A stretch of DNA of 64,000 nucleotides from Oxyruncus cristatus (Eukaryota; Chordata; Aves; Passeriformes; Cotingidae), in assembly GCA_013399855.1 (NCBI GenBank), contig VXAY01004345.1, positions 802,365 through 866,364 of the forward strand, in the 5' to 3' direction. The position numbers and the translations under genes are program-made. Shown here one piece after another: positions 1 through 12,662 of the stretch. The stretch's first letter is position 1, and each line of letters starts with the position of its first letter. Below the pieces are notes generated by a model. The model worked only from the letters and a program-made list of their open reading frames with translations, made no database searches and had not been told where the DNA came from.

Positions 1-15
1 GATTCTATGATTATG
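1..15 (+). repeat. Probable CR1 3'-terminal octamer tail, cut by the window edge
   Basis: The window opens with GATTCTATGATTATG, which resembles the ATTCTATG-type short repeat that ends avian CR1 elements. The body of the element would lie left of base 1. The match is short, so confidence is low. Confidence 0.4.
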
Positions 16-1136
16 AGTACAAAAAAAAATTACATAGGAGAAGGAAAAAAGAAGGTCCTAAACTGAACAGTAAAATGCAGAAGGGAAACCTGAAAGACAC
101 TCTCAACAATCTTAATGAATAGGAAAATCTTCAAGACTGAAACACCGTAAATCCAAGCTTTATAGATGCCTGATTAGGGTTTGCTGCATTGTATCCTGCA
201 CAAGAATGGACATGGTTATAGTCTGCAAGTAGACGGGGAAGATGATAACACGGTTTTGCTTTCAAAGATAAAGCAGGAAATAATTCAATTTAACAATCAA
301 ATGGGAGCTGGGGACCCACACTGGGGGTGCCACCAGGGACAGAGGCACCTGGTCCGGGCACTGATCTCTTGGAAAAGAGATAAAGTAAAATAATAAGAAA
401 GGACCCAGTCCTTCCATGTCTTTAAAAAGGAGAGCATCCATATTTCCTCAGCTACTGATGCTGACATGCCAGATGTCCCCTACAAGGTGTGCCCAGCAGA
501 TCCAGACTAAAATTATACAGAGCTGAGAGAGAACAAGCAGCAAAATATCCACAGGTCAGGAGCGGGAGGGCTGGGACTTGGCCTCCCTCCATCCTTCAAA
601 TTTCTCCTGCCCCAACACCCATCACTCTGTGCTGCTTTCAGGCTGGAAAAGCAAACCTAACCCAACCAAGCAGCTGTGCAGCAGCGGCTACAGCACCACT
701 GGATCTGGGGCAGCACACCCTAAATGCTGTCCTTCCCTGGGGATTTCCACGAGGAGCAGAGCATCTCCATCCCTCTCCTTCCGAGTCCTGGCACCAAAGT
801 GGGGTGGCTCCTCCTGTGCAATGGCACAAACCAGAAGTTGTTCCCAGAGCACTGGGACGTACTGAGCTCATTTTCCCAATTTTCACACACAATGGCTCCC
901 TCTTATGTTGATTCTCCAGTGTCCCTCACCAAATTCAGCTCCAGCCTTGACACCCTGTGGACAACCACAACAGGCTTTCAAATTTCAGGAAACCCATCAC
1001 CTGGATCTGCACCTCTGTTGTGCAATTCAGGTGCAATTAGTCAGGAAGTTCAAAACACCACAGAGAGCACAGGCAACCAGCAGAGACCACACTGCATCAG
1101 TGTCCAGCCACTGCAAGCCAGCTCTGAATGGTCCAC
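16..1136. other. Unique intronic DNA, no gene seen
   Basis: A-rich in the first 180 bases, then mid-GC with many GCTG/CAGC words. Overlapping short open frames at 489-1167 in several frames have no domain and share no codon pattern. I see no repeat with recognisable ends. Confidence 0.5.
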
Positions 1137-1355
1137 AAGATTAGGAAGACATTTGTTTGGACTGTAGTGAGGCCCTGGCCCAGGTTGCCCAGAGAAGCTG
1201 TGGCTGCCCCTGGATCCCTGGAAGTGTCCAAGGCCAGGTTGGATGGGGCTTGGAGCAACCTGGGCTAATGGGAGGTGTCCTGCCCATGGCAGGAGGTGGA
1301 ACGAGATGAGCTTTAGGACCCTTCCAATCCAAACCATTCTGGGATTCTGTGATGA
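1137..1355 (+). repeat. CR1 LINE 3'-end fragment
   Basis: A 5'-truncated CR1 3' end in plus orientation. Landmarks in order: the ATTAGGAAGA start, GAGGCCCTGGCCCAGGTTGCCCAGAGAAGCTGTGG-type block near 1170, CTTGGAGCAACCTGGGCTA near 1249, the CCCATGGCAGG block near 1284, and a tail CCAAACCATTCTGGGATTCTGTG. It carries the CCCCTGGATCC variant at the diagnostic site. CR1 is the dominant avian LINE and mobilised by target-primed reverse transcription; this copy has no coding capacity. Confidence 0.93.
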
Positions 1356-2846
1356 CACTGAGGATGCCCCTGTACCCGGCCACTGAGAACCACCACCCCA
1401 AGGCCACACCACTCTGAGTCCCCCCTCCATGCACAGAGCAGAGCACGAGTCACCAAGGGTCTACTGCTCCAGGCTGTTCCTTGCACTGGTATCTCCCCTG
1501 GCAAACCTGGGAGATAAAAAGCTGACAAGGAGATGCTTATTGGTTTCCCTATCAGTGTGTGCATTACCCTGTGCCTGCACAGCCAGCTCTTGCTTTATTT
1601 GCCACTTAATCCAGAGATATCATCAATAGCTTCATCTATTTGCAGCATCAGAAAACAACAGAGGGTCAGTCAGGGCCAACCGTGAGCCCCTTCCACTGAT
1701 TATCTATTCATGGGATCGGAAAGGGGGTCAGGCAGAGCAGGAGCAAAAGCACTTCTGTGGATGGGATTAGAGAAACTGAACAGCAAGAGAAGATTGTAGT
1801 CGAGCAAAGACGTCAAAGAAATGCTACTGTGGCCATTCCTTCTGTGTTTCAGACCCACTTCCTTCGCAAGAACCCCGAGGTTCTCCAGGGATTTATGCAG
1901 GCTGGCTTTAGGCTTGCTCAATGCAGATCATCTGGGGAGATCCTCCTTAAAGGTAAATCCAACCAAAGATTTCTGCAGATGTTCCCATTCAGTGAAAGCA
2001 GCCCTGGGTTGGCACCACATGAAAAGCAGCTGTCTGCCCCCAAACACAGAGTGGCACAAGTTCACAGTGCTGTGGGCAAAGCTGAGTTAAAACCATGTTC
2101 CTTGAAAGCTGCATCAGATGCATGAAATATATCTATTTTTACCCACCTTTAGCACTTGCAGTCAATGAATTGACGTGCCAAATTCTCTTCAATCAAACTA
2201 GCTTTGCACAGAATGGGTACAATTTACTTGAGGGGTATTTTCCCCTTTCCTGAATGCTAATTTTTGTTTGTTTAAAAACATAAGATAGCTCTGAGGCAGA
2301 GCATAGCGAGAGACAAGGAGTCATTCAGAGCAGACTCTGAATATGCAATGAATTATTTTAATTAACCCATGGATAGTAATTCAAAGTTTTTTAAAATAAA
2401 ATGATAGCTTTTTATGAGCAAAGTTACTATTTAAGATATAAAAATATCATCAGACTTCTGACATATGCATGAGTTTCACCCAATAAAAATATCTTCAAAT
2501 TAAAAAAGAAAAAGCCAAATTCTCAACCAACCACAAAACATTTTACAAGGTCAAAGCAACTTCAAGTGCACTAAAATGAAAGCCATTTTGAAACTTTACT
2601 TTGTTTTGCAAGCAAGGGCAGCACAGTGTGAACAGAGACAGTTTCGCTATCAGTAAAACCAGGCAAAATACCAACATACTTCTTTCCTCTTACAAGATTT
2701 TAAAAGGCTACCTTGTTGTTCAGATTCACAGAACAACCCAACTTTCCCCTCATCAGAGGGGGCCAAGAAAGGTCTTTACAGTTCGGATGTTGATTAAGAA
2801 AAAAAAACGTATGAGACAAGTGATGCAGATCATCCTGTTTATAAAA
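1356..2846. other. Unique intronic DNA with an AT-rich block at 2130-2600
   Basis: The block at about 2130-2600 is strongly AT-rich and non-repetitive, with ATTATTTTAATTAACC and several ATTTAA/TTTAAA words. It could be a conserved noncoding element or simply neutral AT-rich DNA. No gene is visible. Confidence 0.4.
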
Positions 2847-3230
2847 CCATAGAATGGTTTGGGTTGGAAGGATCCTCAAAGCTCATCTCATCCCACCCCC
2901 TGCCATGGGCAGGGACACCTTCCACCAGCCCAGGTAGCTCCAAGCCCCGTCCAACCTGGCCTTGGGCACTTCCAGGGCTGGGGCAGCCACATCTTCTCTG
3001 GACAACTTGTGCCAGGGCCTCCCCACCCTCCCAGGGAACAATTCCTTCCCAATATCCCATCTAACTCTGTCCCCTGGCAGTGGGAAGCCATTCCCTGTGT
3101 CCTGTCCCTCCATCCCTTTCCCAAGTCCCTCTCCATCTCTCCTCTGCCAGAGATGCTCCCTGATCTCCCTGGAGCCTTCTCTTCTCCAGGCTAAACAACC
3201 CTAATTTTCTCAGCATTTCTTCCTAGGAGA
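2847..3230 (-). repeat. CR1 LINE 3' end, longest copy in the window
   Basis: Reverse-complement CR1. Reading the plus strand it begins with the tail ATAGAATGGTTTGGGTTGG, then the CCATGGGCAGGGACACC block and the CAACTTGTGCCAGGGCC block. It continues past the usual truncation point through CTGATCTCCCTGGAGCC to TTCTCAGCATTTCTTCC. At about 385 bases it reaches further into the 3' region than the other copies. It lies in the same orientation as the host gene. Open frames across it are repeat translation, not genes. Confidence 0.93.
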
Positions 3231-4065
3231 GGAAGAAAGCCCCTGTGGCTGCTGCCAGCACGTTCAGGAACACTCTGAGGGCTGCAGTTCCAGCCGGGAA
3301 GGCAGCGTGGTGTGGCTGGTTGGAGCAGGTACAGCACGTCCCCACCTGACCAGTTCGGCAGCAATCCCCCTCTGCACTCCAAACCAGCCTCCCATGCTTC
3401 CCCTTTTGCCTTATCAGACTTCAAAGACAGATGACAAAACTCCGAACCCAAACCGGCTCCACGCCCTGCCCACGAACAGAAACGCACCGAGGTGAAGTCA
3501 GAGCCGTGCAGAGCCTGCCAACATCCCCGGAGCCAGGGAACAACCTGCTTCATCCCGCGATATGCTCCCAAGCAGAGTATTTGCCCTGACACAGGATCTG
3601 AACGCTCCCGAGCCGACCTTGGGCTGGGATTAGGTGCTAATTGCAGTCGCTCTCTCAGACGCGCTGCAAGACAAATCCTTGCCTCTGAAAGGTTTATTTC
3701 TGTCGGCAGTCTTGAGAGGGCTCATTATAAGTGATCACCAGATGTCACCAATTCTTCATAAAATACAAAAGAAAGAACATTTTTTTCCCAGCAAAAAAAC
3801 AACCCACAACTGTCAAAGTGCAACAAGAGCCACAAATACACCACTCTGCAGTATTTTTAGCCATAGTATAGATTCCCTTTTTCTATTAAATATCTCAAAC
3901 AACACCTACTGAAATAGGAATGAGGCATTCTAATAATGTCAGCACTAATGACAAGCTCTCACTAACAGATACTGACTTCATCCCAGCCTCCAACAAGATG
4001 ACTAACAGATCTACAGCAGCGAACACAGCTCAAGCCCCCAGCACTGACAACAAGCCCTCATCCAT
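3231..4065. other. Unique intronic DNA between two CR1 copies
   Basis: The part at 3290-3680 is locally richer in CpG than the surroundings (for example CGCGATATGC and GACGCGCTGC). It has no exon-like open frame with splice sites that I can support. 3730-4060 is AT-rich and featureless. Confidence 0.4.
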
Positions 4066-4312
4066 GGAAATGGAAAGGACAAAAGGAAATGGCCTCAAGT
4101 TGCACCAGGGTTGGATACTGGGGAGAATTTCTTCACTGAAAGGGCTGTTCAGCCCTGACACAGCTGCCCAGGGCAGTGGTGGATTCACCACCCTGGAGGC
4201 ATTTAACAGATGTGTGCATGTGGCACTTGGATCGTGGGCCTGGCAGTGCTGAGGGAATGGCTCGACCAGATGATCTCAGAGGGCTTTTTCAACCTAAACA
4301 ATTCTATGAAAT
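4066..4312 (+). repeat. CR1 LINE 3'-end fragment, divergent (older-type) subfamily
   Basis: Plus-orientation CR1 with a different 3' end from most copies here: GGCCTCAAGTTGCACCAGG near 4092, TTCTTCACTGAAAGGGCTG near 4129, GGCAGTGCTGAGG near 4241, then ATGATCTCAGAGGGCTTTTT and a tail CAATTCTATGA. It is visibly decayed compared with the CCATGGCAGG-type copies, suggesting greater age. Confidence 0.9.
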
Positions 4313-7300
4313 AACACTACTTTGCAACCCAGCAGAGCAGAGGGACAGCTGGGAACAGGTGATGCATCTTCATCTCTGAAGAAAACATGCAAGGAAGAGT
4401 AGGGTCAAAAAAAGTGATGGCAAGTAAGACTGTCACAGGGAGCTGTGTGCTTTGCCAGGGGAATTCCCCAAGACCAATCTATGTCACCCCGGTGCAAACT
4501 AAAGGCAAAGTGCCCTGCAAACACTCCGCTCTGCAGCCCTGGTCACATCCCGGCACCTTCCACGCCAGGGGGGTTCAGCTGAAGCCTGGGAGGTGTTTTC
4601 TGTCACTAACTTTCCCCTGGCAGTCCAAGCGAGAAGGCTTCCCGAGGTAAATGATACACTTCAGCTGCCAGACCGCTCTTCCCATTTTCACATCTCCAAT
4701 CAGATTTGGGCACTGTTTTCATTATCAGCACAGAGGGGCGTCTGAGCCAGAGCCATCCAGAATCCATCGGGACACGTGTCACTCATGTGGCACACACTGC
4801 TGGGATGCAGGCCACTGCTCCCAGCATTTCATCTATTTCTGCCTCTGGGTTGCTCCAAATGAGAAATTCCCCGTGCCCAAGCGCTGCAGTGCTGCGTGCA
4901 GAGCTGTCAGCTCATGTATTTCACCAGCAGTTTAAGACACGACGTGAACTGAGTTGCTGCTACGGTTTTACTACAAGCTATCAAAGACATAAGCAGACAC
5001 CATCTATAACCACTTGCTTTCATCCTCAGCCCCACCAGCTCACACTCCCAGCGAGCACAGCCAGGCTTCCAAATCCCCCTCACTGAGAGAAACCCAAACT
5101 CACCCTGAGAAATCCAACCTTGTGCTGTTCAGTGGGCAAGCCCAGAGGGAGCCTTCCCAGGACAGGGGACACCCAGACCCCAAACCATGCCCTTTCTTCA
5201 TGGGGTGACCCTTGGCCATTGCAAGGGGTACAGATAAACCAGCTGAGGAAGCACTGAAGTGTCCACAAGAATTTGGGAACAGCTACTAGGACTCATCAGT
5301 GCATTGAAAAGCCAACAGCTCCCCAGACCACCCACCTCCTTCCACTGAGCTCCCTCCAGGATGGCTCATTCCTGCCAAATAATTCCATTTTAACAGAGGC
5401 TGATTTGGGGTAAGCCTGCAGATCAAGTGGCAAAGCTCTGTTGTTATACTGAGGCTTACAGAGATTCTGGGAATTACCAGCACTCTGTGTGAGCTCACTC
5501 TGCACGTGGCATTGATTTCCAGGGCAAAAAAAGACACATCAGCTGCTTTTGTTCAGGTTGCAGGGACTTGGGGTGCAGAACCCAGGGGCTCCTCCATGAG
5601 CATCAGCCCAGAGTCCCAGCCTGTAGCTTGGTTTGCTGGAGCTGAACTCCCACTCCAAGTGCAGGGAAAACACTCGTCAAATGTGATTTAGCTGCAATCC
5701 CCACCAGTATCTACAGCACCAACAAGTCCTCAGGAGAACAAGCACGAACTACCTTCAGCTGGGGAGTACCAGCAATTAAAACTGAACCATTAAAATAAGG
5801 AGGCTTTGACAGAGTGCAGGGCCCTGCACTTCTGGAAGTTGTCCCTCTCAGGGAGCAGTCTGCACTCAGGCTGCACTCTATGGCATTACGTTATATCCCT
5901 TCTCTGTATTACTCTGATTTCCTACCTACAAAATTTTTGCAAAGTAGGTGCAAGTTTGTACTTTTTGAGGCTGTTTCCAACAGATGGCAGAAATTTGGGA
6001 AAACTGCCAGTATTTTCTTCCTAAAATGTGCGGCTGCTAAAGCTTCCAAAGACAGCCATCAGCGTCTTCATTTGCAACTGCCCCGTAAAGAAATGACACA
6101 AAAGGGACACAGAGGTGGTCATTGAAGCGTGCCAGCCCTGGAACTCACAGAGGGAAAAGTGCCTAAAACCAATAAACAGGACATTTTTGAGCTGCAACAT
6201 CGACAGGGTTGGTTTGCAATGCTCACCCGTAGCTTTCAGCAGCTTTATCTCTGGCACAGAAGGAGACTGAGCCTCCCTCTCCTCCCTCACCCAAAACCCA
6301 AGGAAATTTCCACTTCTCCCTCAAGAAGAGCTGGGCTGAGGATGCTCCCCCAGCAAAGCAGAGGATGCTGAAAAAAGCAGCAAAAGAGGGGAATAAAAAA
6401 AAGTGGAGATGGGGAAAAGAGGCCAACGAGTAGAAGGAAAACACGGGTTCTCCGTGGAGAGCAGCAGGCCAGCATCCCACCTGCCCACCAAGCTGCTGAG
6501 TCCTTGCCACCTGTCTGCTTGCATAACGCTTCCTCCACTTACATCCAACAGCTTGGAAACTGGGATGTAACATCAAACTCTAAATCAGTGCTTCGTGCTG
6601 ACACACCATATGTCAGCCTGCACTTAGGTAGTCACCAGAAGTGTTAACAGCAATTATTTAAAAATTATTACAGTTGATTCATGCAGAGAATCCCTTCCTG
6701 CATCAACTCAAATCTTCCAAGACAAGAAATTATTTTTTTTATAAACGGCATTTTCCCCTGATTTTCAATCTGATTTTAACTGTTTTAATTTTTATTTTGT
6801 TTTAAAACAACAGGCTTTATTACTGAGGTATTAATTTACAGCACTGTTTTGTGGGGAAACTACTTAGTGAAACTAAAAATTAAAAGGTTTTCCACCCAAG
6901 CATGGCTTGGTTCTGCAGAAGCTTGTGCTGCTGTTTAGAACAACTGACCACCACACCTGGGAACGGCATCCACAGAAAACCAGGACCAAAGTCCCTGGGT
7001 GCCCTCAGGCCTTTCACGAGACAGCAAGGTGGGTACAAATCAGCACAGAAGGGCCTTTTTTTAATGTGCAAAGTCTCCATCACTCAGCTTGATGCTTAAA
7101 AGTCAATTTATAAAGAGAAAAAATTACAGTGCACAAACCCACAGAAAGAATTGAAAACACAAATAAGGGAGCAGAAGGGAGAGCCCCTTCCCCAGTGCTT
7201 TCCCCAGAGCTGGGAGGCTGCAATGAGCACTGACACAGGCTCTCCCTTGGATGAAGACAGCATAAATAAAAAGTAATTAGATTAATCAAGTAGGGAACTA

Positions 7301-8106
7301 TTTAACAGCTAATTAAAATGCGTAATTAATCATAATTTCCTCAAAACAGTCTGCTAAAAATGGGTCAGTGACGCCCAAGCAGAAAAGAAACAGCCTGTTT
7401 TGTCTTTATTTGGTGCCTTCTACTGCACCCCGAATGCCACCTGCCTGCCAGGGTGCCCATCTCACAGCTGGATCCACGTCAGAGCCCTGGCCTGGATCCT
7501 GGATCCCTCAGACCAACCCTCTGGATCCGAACTGCTGAGCCCCTGTCGCACAAACAATGCACAGAAATGGGGAGATCGTCCTGGAAAAGGGAACTTGCCC
7601 ATTCTCCTCCCTGTTTCACACTGACAAAGTCTATTTTCCCATTTGTCTGCACCTTTTGCTGTATCCATCAGCAGCGCAGGGACGGGGCAAAGGGAGTTTT
7701 TATGGAAGCCAGTGGGAGCAGGGAATGATGACATCAGGTCATCCCTCATCCTTACAGCTCCTCACTGCTGCTAAAATTTGGGGAGAATTCACAAGCACTA
7801 AGGCACAGAGGGGAAAAACCTCTCCCAGTTTCTACCTGTTGTGACAAATTCCTACAAACAGCCCTCGCTGACAAAAAGCTCTTTCCATCACTGAGCTCGT
7901 GCTTTCCCCATCACAGAAAACTGTGAACTGACAGTGGAAATACCACGGCAATAAACTCAGAGCTGGTATTGGACTTACCCTGTGCTTTTTGTTTTGAAGC
8001 CTTCAGGGGTTTGTTTCTTCCTACCCTAAAAAGCATCAAGCCAAATGCAACAAGAAAAGGAAACTTAAGACCAACATCTTCCAAAGGGTCCGGGAGTTTC
8101 CACATA
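4313..8106. other. Unique intronic DNA, no gene seen
   Basis: Mid-GC with an AT-rich trough at 6640-6900 and the TAATTA cluster near 7.3 kb. Four GGATCC hexamers crowd into 7470-7528. Open frames here, the longest 126 codons, have no recognisable domain. Confidence 0.5.
7274..7340. promoter_or_regulatory. Cluster of TAATTA homeodomain-type motifs (hypothetical element)
   Basis: TAATTA occurs at 7274-7279, 7310-7315 and 7323-7328, with extra ATTA cores at 7281 and around 7328-7335, within about 65 bases. TAATTA is the core bound by many homeodomain factors. The density is above what the surrounding DNA shows, but AT-rich DNA yields such motifs by chance. Confidence 0.25.
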
Positions 8107-8150
8107 TGGAATCATAAAGGTTGGAAAAGCCCTCCACGATCACTCCACAG
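8107..8150 (-). repeat. CR1-like 3'-terminal fragment, very short
   Basis: GAATCATAAAGGTTGGAAAAG followed by CCTCCACGATCACTCC resembles the reverse complement of the extreme 3' end of the GGTTGGAAAAGACCT-type CR1. Only about 44 bases remain, consistent with extreme 5' truncation. Confidence 0.55.
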
Positions 8151-10544
8151 TATTTACCATTCATTCGGAGTAGAAGATACACGAGAACACTAAGCTTTGT
8201 TTTGTTTTGAACCTTTAAGAAATTATTCATTTGGGTGCTAACATGTACCTTAGAAACACTTCATGCGGCACAGAAAGGCAGGACTTATCACAGAAACTAA
8301 TTCATAAATAAATCTCCTGTTTATTCAGTATTAGAAGTGTCTGCACAGGGATAAACCTCACCTGGCTTGGCTTTAGACAGTACCTACTCACTCAAAAGCT
8401 CACTGACACCAACACTGTAAATTAGAACATTATTTTTACAACAGTTTTAAGTATTTGCTTCAACACACCAAGCTAGATTATTTTTCACCTTCCTTAGAAC
8501 AAGGTCTTAGAAGGTTTTCCAACTCCATCATTCAAAAGCCACAGCAGTCCTGCCAAAGGACACGACGAGCTACAGCCATCTACAGAGCTGGAACAGAATT
8601 TCCAATGCCACTAAAAATGCTCTTCCTGCATTTTAACTAAAGATTGGGGTTTCTTTTTTAAAAATAACAAACATTCACAGCCCTATTCCCGTTTCCTTTG
8701 AACTTATTGATCGCAGATGCCTCTTGCCACAGTTCTGAACTTGGGTGAAGTTGGGAGGAGAAAAACAGAATAATCAATAAATGGGGAAAACCATAGGAGC
8801 TTAAAAAAAAAAGTCAAAAACTACGATATCCCATAGGATTATAAGATACATAGGATATATCTTATTTTATACAAAGATTTCACGTGCCCAGATCAAACCA
8901 CTTCATGAGGCATTTTGCACATGTGGCTCCAGGCTGTTTTCTGAGCCAGTGAACATTATGAGAGGATGTGAATGAAATGTCAGTAAACAGGTTAAAGATA
9001 TCTCGAGATGCAGTAATTCTACCTGATTACTCTGAAATGTCAGAGTTCTCCAGCTCCTTGTTGGCAATGATGGGCCTCTTCTGGAGCCTTGCTGAGGAGG
9101 AAGGAGACAAGATTTGGGGATTCAAGGCTGCTCCTTTCCTATGTTCATGTTCCCATTGGCAGGAGTTCTTTGGGAATAACTGTTAGAATTTTATGCATCT
9201 TAATGTCAATAAAAATAAAGTTAACCCATAAAACACTATCAGTTATCCCAAAACGTGACTTGTGAATGGGAACCTATCTTAAGAGGGATAACATTCCCAG
9301 GGCTTAGGTTACCAAAGACTTTCCCCCGTGTGGACAAGGCAGTACAGAGGAGATGTCAGTACAAACAGATCTGCTCTCATGGGGCATCACAGCATCAAAC
9401 AGGATGATGAAGCACTTCTTTAACACCTCTCCAATTCCTGATCTCTTTTGAAGCCTCCAAAACAAGGGTGACTGCAAGGAAGTGTCAAGTAGATAAATAC
9501 ACTACAATTGAAAAGAAGAATATAAAACAGCCAAATGTCTGTTCACATAATAATATGAAAAACACCCCAGCCCAATGCAGAAAATAAAATAAATAATTTT
9601 TAAAAAAATACAATAGTGTTTCCGAAAACATAAAAAGGGGCCGTTGGAACAATTTCTATCCATTAGAAAATCAAGATCAATTTAAGAAAGTGGTGAAATC
9701 TGACTTAAAGAAAACCCTTCAGGCCAGAAAGGAGATGGATTTGGGAGGCAGCTGCCTGGGAGAGCAGGGCTCCCATGGCTTTCCTGGGCTGGCTGTGGCT
9801 GGAGCAGCCCCGGGTAAAGGAAAACAAAGCATTTCCATTTGAAAAGAGCCAGAGGGATTCGCTGTAACCGATGAGCCCAGGACAGCAGCCTGCAACCTGC
9901 TCACTTTTCTAAAGTGAGCCCAAAGTAACTGCACTCCAATTTTCCCCAACTCGTTATGTAAAATAAAACCCAGCTGAAAGCCAGTGTGGGGCCACAAAAT
10001 GCCTTCATTAGCTTTCAGTTCTGTTCCAGTAAAAATGCAGCCAAAATCTCCTGGGTTCAGAGGGGCTGAGGTTTTTGCCTTAACAGCCTTTTACGTCCTC
10101 AACACTGTACAGCTTCAGCAAGATTTTCTGCCAGTTAGTTTGGACCTAACAAGCTATTTCACCATTAACACAAAACACAATGTGTCCAGGAGTATTAAAC
10201 ATTTTCCACAAGGCCCTGTTTTACAGTCACTCCAAGAATGACAATGCCAAATTATGAGTCCAAGACAGATGTTTTCCAGATGTGCTGAGCATCTCACTTA
10301 AATGCTGGATGGGGAGCTCTTCCAAAATGCTGGAAGGGTTCTACCAGCTGCATTTAGATGGGCTGACCCCTGAGTTTCTGCTTATGGGAAAGTATTCTTA
10401 TGAATAACCGTCTCCAAAAAAAGGCTGCATCTCTCACACCCACAGCAGGGTGAAGGATGAAGTCTGATGATAACAACTGCAGGGACCAAATGGGAAAGGA
10501 GAGGGAAGCTGAGGATGGAGAGGTGCAGCACTGAGAGCATCACT
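8151..10544. other. Unique AT-rich intronic DNA, no gene seen
   Basis: Mostly AT-rich, with long A/T stretches at 8650-8900 and 9490-9720. Sequence complexity is otherwise normal and no repeat family is recognised. Confidence 0.5.
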
Positions 10545-10762
10545 TCATAGAATCATCATGGAATGGTTTGGGCTGGAGGGGACCTTAAAACTCATCTCAC
10601 CCAGTGCCACCCCCTGCCATGGCCAGGGACACCTCCCACTAGCCCAGGCTGCGTCAACCTGGTCTTGGACACTGCAGGGATGGGGCAGCCACAGCTTCTC
10701 TGGGCAACCTGTGCCAGGGCCTTCCCACCCTCCCAGGGAAGGATTCCTTCCCAATATCCAAC
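10545..10762 (-). repeat. CR1 LINE 3'-end fragment
   Basis: Reverse-complement CR1, starting with a TCATAGAATCATCATGGAAT tail, then TGGTTTGGGCTGGAGGGGAC, the CCATGGCCAGGGACACC block, GGGCAACCTGTGCCAGGGCC, and ending at TTCCTTCCCAATATCC. A short internal deletion relative to other copies lies near 10650, where the CTCCAAGCCC block is missing. It has the variant without the CTGG insertion. Confidence 0.93.
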
Positions 10763-12398
10763 GTGTGCACTCACTGATGGCACTGAGCCCACGGAAATGA
10801 GCGGCTCCCTTGCCACGCCCCACAGTGATGTGTCTGTGCAGCTTCAACCACAGAGTCCTTGGGCCAGAGATGATGCTCCACATTGACGGGACCAAAATCT
10901 CTCCCCTCCATGCAGGAGCACCCTGAGAAGGACCTGAGTGTGTAACAGCCACCCTGTGGTCCCAGCCTGCCACAGCCTTTGCACAGCTCCCAGCCAGCTC
11001 CCAGCACCTGGAGTCCTCGAGCTGAGTGGGTATTCAGGGCCCTTGAGGGTTTTTTCTCTTATTCCAGAGCTCAAGTACAGACACTTCAACGTTGGCCACG
11101 TGAAAACAGCAGCGCAGCAACTGTCTGTTGGACTGTTTGACAGCCCAGGCCAGGGGAACGGGGCAGAACCCACAGCACAGTCACCCTTCGGGAATCTCAT
11201 CACGTGGCACACCCCGACCAAAAATACCCATTTCTACACCTTGCCCTCAGCACAGGGGAAGACAAAAAAGACCAAATATCAGAGGTTCCTGCAAGCCCTC
11301 ACGAGATGCTGCTATTGCCACCAGTTCACCTGCAGCGTGCTGTGCCAAGGGTGAGCTGCACACAGCTGCTCCAGCTGTCTGCCAGTCTTTTATTAAGAGA
11401 CAGAACTCTTTATATCAGAGTTTATTTATGGGTGGGTTCTGAGGATCCCACTTCCCAAGGAGATTTGGTTTAACTGGCTCTGCTGGTCCTCCCAGAGGAG
11501 CGTTAGGATGGGGCTTAGATAACGCTCCCATGGCAAGTCACTGCAAACACAAAGCTAAAGCTGCTTTTCTACAAATATTCAGGATCATTTGCTTCCTGGC
11601 AACATTCCTGTTAGTAAACCGATTTGCTAAAATATTCATGAATAGCAAACTCCAGGGCCATGTGTACAGCCCAATGCTTACGTACCACAACACAACTAAA
11701 TACTCACCCCCAAATGTTTTCACAGTATTTGGTTTGGTCCAGATAAAATTTAAAAAAACCCCAAACTCTAATAATGGCTGGAATTCAGCATCGTGGCTTC
11801 CACTGGAAAACCTCTGGTGAGGAGATTGGCTGCTGTTGGACAAGGGCCCCCAAGACTGACCTGTGCCTGCAGGGTCAGGGAGCCTAGAACTGGGATGATT
11901 TAGTAAGAGCCCCGGTATTTTTTTTCTATGACCTTGAGAAAGGCACTGGTTCTCCCCTAGACTGCAATTCCCCCTCTGTAATGGGTGGATTACTATTTTC
12001 CTGGCATGCAAAGGTGTTGTGAGGTCTAATTCATTAATCTTCGTAAAGCATTCCAGGACACTGATGGAAAATGCAAAATATTATCAGTAAAAGCCTTCCA
12101 TTTAAATCTCACCTGGAAACCTTCCTCTTAATCCTTAATTTGTGATTGATCCCCACTCAATTAGAGGTAATGGGATTTACATGTAGGCTCCAGCAGTGGA
12201 GCAGACCCCACAGGAGGGTGCCAGCAACATCAGCAGTCCTAATTCACAGGGAGGAGCCAGGACATCAGCCCCTGCCCTTTTAAACTGCCGGCTGGCTCCT
12301 GCATCCCTGGACTGCACCGGGACCCCCTGAACCTGCACTGGGCAAAGGGATGGGGCACTGAGAGCCTCCCCCACAGCACCATCACAAACCCCCACCCA
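10763..12398. other. Unique intronic DNA between CR1 copies
   Basis: Mid-GC. Overlapping plus-strand frames at 10938-11473 have no domain signature. A short A7-CCCCAAAC tract sits at 11751-11767. Confidence 0.45.
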
Positions 12399-12662
12399 TG
12401 ACAGGACAAGGGAGAATGGCTTTAAACTGCCAGAGGGCAGGGATAGATGGAATACTGGGAGGGAATCCTTGCCTGGGAGGCTGGGGAGGCCCTGGCACAG
12501 GTTGCCCAGAGAAGCTGTGGCTGCCCCATCCCTGGAAGTGTCCAAGGCCAGGCTGGACAGGGCTTGGAGCAACCTGGGCTGGTGGAAGGTGTCCCTGCCA
12601 TGGCAGGGGATGGGATGAGATGGTTTTTAAAGTCCCTTCCAACCCAAACCATTCTAGGATGC
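12399..12662 (+). repeat. CR1 LINE 3'-end fragment, about 264 bases
   Basis: Plus-orientation CR1 that starts further 5' than most: TGACAGGACAAGGGAGAATG and GGCTTTAAACTGCCAGAGGG, then AATACTGGGAGGGAATCC, GGCACAGGTTGCCCAGAGAA, GGCTGCCCCATCCCTGGAAG, GTGTCCCTGCCATGGCAGGG and a tail ACCCAAACCATTCTAGGATG. Open frames here on both strands are repeat translation. Confidence 0.94.

Noticed and set aside
2839..3204. Cluster of overlapping open frames on both strands
   Set aside because: All fall within the CR1 copy at 2847-3230.
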